From NCBI GenBank assembly GCA_028288545.1, contig JAQBNQ010000521.1:1-10855 (forward strand): a stretch of 10,855 nucleotides of DNA, in the 5' to 3' direction. The position numbers and the translations under genes are program-made. This stretch comes from Bacteroidota bacterium (GTDB lineage Bacteria; Bacteroidota; Bacteroidia; Chitinophagales; LD1). Under the pieces are notes generated by a model. That model saw nothing but the letters and a program-made list of their open reading frames with translations, made no database searches and was not told the origin of the DNA. Shown piece by piece: positions 7,083 through 10,855 of this stretch (its first letter is position 1; each line of letters opens with the position of its first letter).

Positions 7083-7262
7083 GATTTTTCGGGGTGAATT
7101 CGCGAACTCTTTAATAATCCGTTAGAGACCCTGAGCAAATGAAACCCGAAAAGCCGGAATAGGTATTTTTCGGGGTGAATTCGCGAACTCTTTAATAATC
7201 CGTTAGAGACCGTGAGCAAATGAAACCGGAGAAGCCTGAATAGGTATTTTTGCTTTGAATTC
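7055..7262 (+). repeat. Tandem repeat made of the lysS 3' end and downstream DNA
   Basis: About 2.6 direct copies: unit 1 7055-7134 (80 bases), unit 2 7135-7215 (81), partial unit 3 7216-7262. Units 1 and 2 differ at about four places, including one single-base indel. Each unit begins GCAAATGAAACC and carries the last lysS codons and a stop: MKPEKSE-stop in unit 1 (the real lysS end), MKPEKPE-stop in units 2 and 3. Unit 3 is more diverged, but its three differences from unit 2 in that coding part (CCC/CCG, GAA/GAG, CCG/CCT) are all synonymous. Each of units 1 and 2 also holds CCCGAAAA and TTTTCGGG arms around the stop (7065-7093 in unit 1) and a TTCGCGAA palindrome. No longer ORF continues through the repeat on the + strand. 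Confidence 0.92.
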
Positions 7263-7271
7263 CTGAATTCA
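7256..7271. repeat. Short palindrome after the lysS tandem repeat
   Basis: TGAATTC and GAATTCA are perfect 7-base arms separated by two bases, at the point where the third repeat unit loses similarity. It could be a remnant of the duplication junction or chance in AT-rich DNA. No T-run follows, so it is not a convincing terminator. Confidence 0.4.
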
Positions 7272-7312
7272 CCGGGAACAAGTCGCCTTACCGATCTTTG
7301 CCAAGTTTTTAT

Positions 7313-7320
7313 TAGCTTTG
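7313..7320 (+). promoter_or_regulatory. Candidate -7 box for the small antitoxin-like gene
   Basis: TAGCTTTG matches the Bacteroidota -7 consensus TAnnTTTG exactly and ends four bases before the ATG at 7325, the same spacing as the box before the MNT gene. No -33 element was found 19 bases upstream; a TTTG at 7297-7300 is too close. A transcript from here would be nearly leaderless. Confidence 0.35.
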
Positions 7321-7324
7321 GAGT

Positions 7325-7621
7325 ATGACATACCTCGTTGAAATAAATGACAAAACCAACACCGGGAAAAGAGCTTTGAGCTATCTCCAAAAATTGCAAT
7401 TGCAGGAGCCGTCTATTAGAATCACATATAAGAAAGGTGCTTTCAAAAAATTAACCGCAGAAGAAATGGTTCTTCCAATGGCCAAAAAACCAAGCGATGA
7501 GCAATTGAATGAGTTTCTTGATAGGAAGGATACAGGAAAGACCATTTCAATTAAGCAGGTACGGCATAAATTACAAAAGCTCCACAAAAAACCGAAAATG
7601 GGTTATTGCCTTTCGGTTTAA
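7325..7621 (+). CDS. Small antitoxin-like hypothetical protein
   Basis: A 98-residue basic protein without signal peptide or membrane segments. The start MTYLVEINDKTNTGKRALSYLQKL resembles, in my recollection, short Bacteroidota antitoxin-like proteins of the pattern MTxLVxINEKTxxGKxxLxxL that precede RelE/ParE-type toxins; the ISIKQVRHKLQKLHKK part looks like the C-terminal end of such proteins. No toxin gene follows: the next gene, 131 bases downstream, is a lipoprotein. The last residues (MGYCLSV) could be read as an unrelated extension or as the remnant start of a lost partner, which is speculation. It lies just downstream of the lysS tandem repeat and has its own -7-like box. Coding is likely because the frame is open with good start context; the function is unproven. 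Confidence 0.62.
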   Translation: MTYLVEINDKTNTGKRALSYLQKLQLQEPSIRITYKKGAFKKLTAEEMVLPMAKKPSDEQLNEFLDRKDTGKTISIKQVRHKLQKLHKKPKMGYCLSV

Positions 7622-7726
7622 TAAAAACACTTTAACTGTACTCAGAATAATATTAGGATCGAACCTAAAATAAACTGGCGAATTGTTAAGGACCTTTCAG
7701 GTATGGGTCAAACTTCAAAAACCGTT

Positions 7727-7734
7727 TATCTTCG
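7727..7734 (+). promoter_or_regulatory. Possible -7 box for the cysteine-repeat lipoprotein
   Basis: TATCTTCG is one mismatch from TAnnTTTG and lies 18 bases before the ATG at 7753. No clear -33 partner is visible. The rest of the 131-base gap (7622-7752) holds only a weak TTAGG/CCTAA hairpin (7653-7668). Confidence 0.3.
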
Positions 7735-7752
7735 TAGCAACCTTATAGATTA

Positions 7753-8235
7753 ATGAAAACAAATCTTATGAAACTACTCAGATTTTCTATCGTTTGTTTA
7801 GTAGCAACAATTGCACTTTTTGTTGCCGGTTGTACCAAAACAGGTTGCACCAATCCTGCCGCTTCCAACTACGATTCCAGCGCAAAAAAGGATAATGGAA
7901 AATGCCAGATTGTTGGCTGCACGGATCCTGCAGCGCATAATTATAACAGCGCTGCAAATTCGAACAGCGGATGTGTTTATTATGGCAAGGCAACTTTCTG
8001 GTTCAACTCAAACATGGGAAGCGGCTCTATTAACGCAATAGTAAATGTTGGCGACAGCGTAGCCCACATTACGCAATTTTTCAACTCCGCCCCGGGTTGT
8101 GGTACAGTGGGTTGCGCCAACTTTAATTTACCTGCAGGCCGTTATTTTTATGGCGCCTCATTTCAACTATCTACATGGAACGATAGCATCACTATTGTAA
8201 AGGATAGCTGTATACAGATATTGTTGCAACCATAG
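7753..8235 (+). CDS. Lipoprotein with two GCTDPxAxNY cysteine repeats
   Basis: A 160-residue exported lipoprotein. The signal sequence ends in lipobox VAGC with lipidated Cys27 (start at 7753; an in-frame ATG at 7768, residue 6, would also give a valid signal). Two tandem repeats follow: GCTNPAASNYDSSAKKDNGKC (31-51, split by one more residue than quoted limits allow, key residues Cys32, Asn39-Tyr40, Asp47, Cys51) and GCTDPAAHNYNSAANSNSGC (55-74). This repeat is widespread in surface proteins of Bacteroidota, usually with paired cysteines; its function is not known to me. The C-terminal half (about 77-160) is beta-rich with three cysteines in GCGTVGC and DSC and no recognised family. The protein probably sits on the cell envelope. 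It stands alone between two intergenic gaps, and the next gene also encodes an exported protein. Confidence 0.88.
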   Translation: MKTNLMKLLRFSIVCLVATIALFVAGCTKTGCTNPAASNYDSSAKKDNGKCQIVGCTDPAAHNYNSAANSNSGCVYYGKATFWFNSNMGSGSINAIVNVGDSVAHITQFFNSAPGCGTVGCANFNLPAGRYFYGASFQLSTWNDSITIVKDSCIQILLQP

Positions 8236-8246
8236 CTTTCTACACC

Positions 8247-8280
8247 TCTCTGTTGAACTACTTTTTCATTTCAGCAGGGG
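8247..8280 (+). other. Weak hairpin before the LRR gene
   Basis: CTGTTGAA (8250-8257) pairs with TTCAGCAG (8270-8277) with one G-U pair, extendable outward to 8247/8280 with further G-U pairs, around a 12-base loop. No T-run follows. It may be a transcript-end structure for the lipoprotein gene or chance. The following sequence TATTTTG (8288-8294) loosely resembles a -7 box. Confidence 0.25.
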
Positions 8281-8313
8281 AATTAAGTATTTTGCGCCCT
8301 CAATCCCATATTA

Positions 8314-10059
8314 ATGAACATCAGGATATTACTTCTTTTGGTTTTGGCCGCTTGCGGCTTTTCCGTTTCAAACGCCCAGCCTAACACAACAAAACCCGAT
8401 AAATCTTTTACCGAGGAAGATTGGAATAAGTTAAGCCAACATCAAAAGGATTCCATTAATCAGCTCATTTCAAAAAAATATAAAGAAGGAGAACAGTCGG
8501 TTCAGCAAATTGAGGAGGGAGAAGTAAATCGCATATTGGACGAGGCGCTTAAAAATATTGGCGGAACTACAACGCTTACCCTTAATTCGTTTCCCAAAGC
8601 ACAGTTGAACAGCGATGTAACCAAGCTGAAAAACCTGGAAGAGTTTACTTGTCAGAGATGCAGATCCCTGGACTTAAATGTTTTATTCGACCAACTTGCG
8701 CAGTTACCAAAACTTAAAAAGCTAAGCATTGCCGGTGGCGAATTCAAAACGCTGCCGAATAGTATCAAAAATCTAAGTGGCCTTGTTGCGCTTAACTTAA
8801 AGGACAACAATTTTACTACCCTCCCCGATTCGTTTGTGCTTTTAAAGAAACTGAATGTTTTGAACCTGGAGCATAACGCCTACCTATACGATGATGATGT
8901 TTATGACCGTTTGAAATTTTTAAGTGTTGAAGACCTGAATTTCTCTTCCAGCGGATTGGCCGAACTGAATGACAAAATAGGCTTTCTTAAAACATTGAAG
9001 CAAATTGACATTTCCGGCAATGACATCAAAAATTTTCCTCCGTCATTTAGCCAACTCAACAATATTCAAAAACTGAACCTTAGTAAAAATGTGAAGCTGG
9101 ATGTTGCAGCAGTATTTACAGCGCTTGGCCAAATAACGGGTATTACAGAATTGAATATGCAGGAGTGTAACATGGACAATCTTCCGCTCGATATCAGCAA
9201 ACTAAGCAAACTCAAAACTTTAAACCTGAAAGGCAACCGTCTTACTTCATTACCTATCAATTTTGGCAGCCTTACCGAACTTGAGCACCTGGATTTGGGA
9301 TATCTTGAAATGGGTTCGCGGATGAACAAGATATCAGACCTTGGCCCCACCTTCGGCCAGCTCAAAAAATTAAAGTTTCTCAACCTTGCCGGCAATGCGC
9401 TTCAAAGTTTACCGGATGGGTTTGCAGGGTTAACAGAACTTGAGGACCTGAATCTAAGCTTGAATAAACTTCCGGGTTTCCCGCAATCGGCAACACAATT
9501 AAAAAAGTTAATGTCGCTTGACCTAAGTCTCAATGACGGGGGTGAAATTCCGAAGAGCATTGGCAACCTTACGATGCTTGAAGTGCTGCATTTAGATGGA
9601 AACTTCTTTAACAAGCCTGATAAAAAATTTAAGACGCTGCCTAATGAAATTTGCCAACTACAGAATTTAAAGGTGCTTACGCTTAAAGATAACGTGATAG
9701 AGCAATTACCGGATTGTATTGGCAGCCTTACCAAACTTGAAAAACTTGATTTGCGCGATAACCTGCTTACCTCTTTTCCGGCATCCTTTACGCACCTTAA
9801 AGGCTTAAAGAACCTTGATTTGAAAGCAAATGATTTTACACAACTACCTGAAGATTTTTCCAGCCTGGCCTCGTTAAAGGAATTGAATTTATCAATGAAC
9901 CTGAAAATGAGCTATGAGGTAGAAAAGCCGAAGCTGGTGAAAATGCAAAATCTCACTCTTGTTGATCTGAGCTATAACAACCTTACAAGGGAACAACTTG
10001 CTTCACTTAGAAGTGCTTTGCCAAACTGCAGGGTTTTGAACTTTGATTACAAGAAGTAA
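8314..10059 (+). CDS. Exported leucine-rich-repeat protein (about 19 LRRs)
   Basis: A 581-residue exported protein. The N-terminal signal is hydrophobic (ILLLLVLAAC); it could be cut by signal peptidase I after SNA (residue 21) or lipidated at Cys14 (lipobox LAAC). A charged, helix-prone region (about 24-80) precedes about 19 LRRs (105-568) of the type LxxLxxLxLxxNxLxxLPxxIxx, with a C-terminal cap LPNCRVLNFDYKK. Repeat lengths run 26-23-23, 26-22-23, 26-23-23, 30-23-23-23, 30-23-23-23, 26-25: a higher-order block pattern. Such LRR solenoids bind proteins or other ligands; the partner is unknown. No kinase, GTPase (Roc) or T9SS sorting domain is attached. It stands as a single gene, convergent with comEC, with only 12 bases between the two stop codons. 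Confidence 0.95.
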   Translation: MNIRILLLLVLAACGFSVSNAQPNTTKPDKSFTEEDWNKLSQHQKDSINQLISKKYKEGEQSVQQIEEGEVNRILDEALKNIGGTTTLTLNSFPKAQLNSDVTKLKNLEEFTCQRCRSLDLNVLFDQLAQLPKLKKLSIAGGEFKTLPNSIKNLSGLVALNLKDNNFTTLPDSFVLLKKLNVLNLEHNAYLYDDDVYDRLKFLSVEDLNFSSSGLAELNDKIGFLKTLKQIDISGNDIKNFPPSFSQLNNIQKLNLSKNVKLDVAAVFTALGQITGITELNMQECNMDNLPLDISKLSKLKTLNLKGNRLTSLPINFGSLTELEHLDLGYLEMGSRMNKISDLGPTFGQLKKLKFLNLAGNALQSLPDGFAGLTELEDLNLSLNKLPGFPQSATQLKKLMSLDLSLNDGGEIPKSIGNLTMLEVLHLDGNFFNKPDKKFKTLPNEICQLQNLKVLTLKDNVIEQLPDCIGSLTKLEKLDLRDNLLTSFPASFTHLKGLKNLDLKANDFTQLPEDFSSLASLKELNLSMNLKMSYEVEKPKLVKMQNLTLVDLSYNNLTREQLASLRSALPNCRVLNFDYKK

Positions 10060-10071
10060 TTGCATGGGAAC

Positions 10072-10855
10072 CTATTTCAAGTCTTTGATGTAAGCGCCTT
10101 GCTTGCTAACATTCCAGTATTTTATGCCAAGGCTTTCGCAATCCTCTTGCCACTTTTTCACCCGACGAGCATTATTTGTACAATCAAAGACTATCTCATT
10201 AAAGCGCACGTGCAATTTAAGTTTTGAAATAGGAAACCGTGGGTTGCCGGTAATTATTACTAAATCAGAATTCAAAGGAGGGCCCGAAAGGTAATAGCTG
10301 ATGTCCTTTTCAAAGCCTTCCCTGATAACTTTCCCGCTTCCATGTGGGCGCTCAACTTCTGCAATTGAACTGCTTGTGTCAACTATCAGTATTCTTTTGC
10401 CTTCAAAAAGAACCAGGTTGCCGATTGGAAAGGATTGACTCTTCAGTGGCTCATTATGTTTTAATCCCAAATTCCACCAGTGATGCAATACATGAAACGA
10501 CATGGCAGTTTGATCATTGATAAGTGTTGAATCAAAGTCTGTGAGGACCTTATTACTGGCAATAAGCGCTATTGCTTTTTGTTTGGGTATAGAATAGACA
10601 ACTATCTCCTTCACATTTGCATTTCGTATCTCTTTAAACGAATGAAAGGAGCATAATCCTAAAACAACCACTAACGCGGCGATTAAAACTTTTGACTTTC
10701 GTTCTTCAGTTAGCCAGCAACCGAGGAAAATAAGGATATACATAAGAACCATTTCAATCGCCGAAATACTGATTCCTTTTACCAAAGCAAAGGGCAGTTG
10801 ATCTACGCGAAAAATAAAGGCATCTAAAATACGTAGCAGCGTATCAAAACACCAG
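10072..10855 (-). CDS. comEC: ComEC/Rec2 family DNA-uptake channel protein, C-terminal part (5' truncated)
   Basis: The frame is open from its stop at 10072 through to the right window edge, where it reads FRVDQLPFALVKGISISAIE upstream of the possible internal TTG start at 10785, so this is a cut gene, not a complete 237-residue one. About 260 residues are visible. The LPFALVKGISIS segment leads into two hydrophobic segments (EMVLMYILIFLGCWL and VLIAALVVVLGLCSF), then a soluble tail beginning VKEIVVYSIPKQKAIALI. This matches the end of Bacteroidota ComEC proteins as I know them: the last membrane segments of the competence channel that passes single-stranded DNA through the inner membrane. 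The metallo-beta-lactamase domain with HxHxDH found in Bacillus-type ComEC is absent, as is usual in this group. The assignment rests on the recalled pattern and not on a search. Confidence 0.8.
   Translation of the reverse strand, partial: WCFDTLLRILDAFIFRVDQLPFALVKGISISAIEMVLMYILIFLGCWLTEERKSKVLIAALVVVLGLCSFHSFKEIRNANVKEIVVYSIPKQKAIALIASNKVLTDFDSTLINDQTAMSFHVLHHWWNLGLKHNEPLKSQSFPIGNLVLFEGKRILIVDTSSSIAEVERPHGSGKVIREGFEKDISYYLSGPPLNSDLVIITGNPRFPISKLKLHVRFNEIVFDCTNNARRVKKWQEDCESLGIKYWNVSKQGAYIKDLK

Noticed and set aside
7065..7093. CCCGAAAA/TTTTCGGG arms around the lysS stop as an intrinsic terminator
   Set aside because: The loop is long, the stem includes coding bases, and no T-run follows on either strand.
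6836..7399. A 187-codon minus-strand ORF with an internal 27-residue repeat (LLKSSRIHPEKYLFRLFGFH)
   Set aside because: It is the reverse reading of the lysS 3' end and its 80-81-base tandem repeat; the internal protein repeat just mirrors the DNA repeat, and half of the ORF lies inside lysS.
7650..7670. Minus-strand AGGTTCGATCC looks like a tRNA T-arm
   Set aside because: The loop has six bases and not seven, and no acceptor, anticodon or D arm can be built around it.

Overview
The window looks like a chromosomal segment of a Bacteroidota bacterium, probably of the Chitinophagales/Sphingobacteriales type. The evidence is its gene content (a DUF2400/TIGR02757 protein, a Bacteroidota-style ComEC tail without a metallo-beta-lactamase domain, GCTDPxAxNY cysteine repeats in a lipoprotein), TAnnTTTG-like -7 promoter boxes, and the absence of clear Shine-Dalgarno sequences. 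Nothing indicates a phage, plasmid or intact transposon. All genes are on the + strand except comEC at the right edge.

Left block (1-2817): the 3' end of a TIGR02757/DUF2400 gene, a small conserved helical protein, fumarylacetoacetase (last step of tyrosine/phenylalanine catabolism), a lipoprotein of unknown function and a small membrane protein. The last three are linked by two 4-base ATGA stop/start overlaps, so they are probably translated together.

Middle block (2803-5362): a promoter-like site leads into an MNT nucleotidyltransferase and HEPN-domain pair (toxin-antitoxin-like), a flavin-reductase-like FMN protein whose start lies inside the HEPN gene, and an HSL-type alpha/beta hydrolase. 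The tight packing suggests one transcript. Residues that usually define the well-studied MntA/HepT toxin pair look altered here, so the pair's role is open.

Next comes a composite palindromic REP-like element (5362-5499), then lysS (class II lysyl-tRNA synthetase). The last codons of lysS and the following DNA are repeated about 2.6 times in tandem with a period of 80-81 bases (7055-7262). A small antitoxin-like ORF follows.

Right block (7753-10855): a small cysteine-repeat lipoprotein, a secreted or lipid-anchored leucine-rich-repeat protein with about 19 repeats, and, convergent on it, the C-terminal part of ComEC (DNA uptake channel), cut by the window edge.

The least ordinary observations are the regular higher-order block structure of the LRR protein, the tandem duplication of the lysS 3' end, the REP-like element, and the MNT-HEPN pair joined to two metabolic enzymes. 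Most of the window is otherwise ordinary housekeeping and accessory content; no clearly new defence or mobile system is visible.
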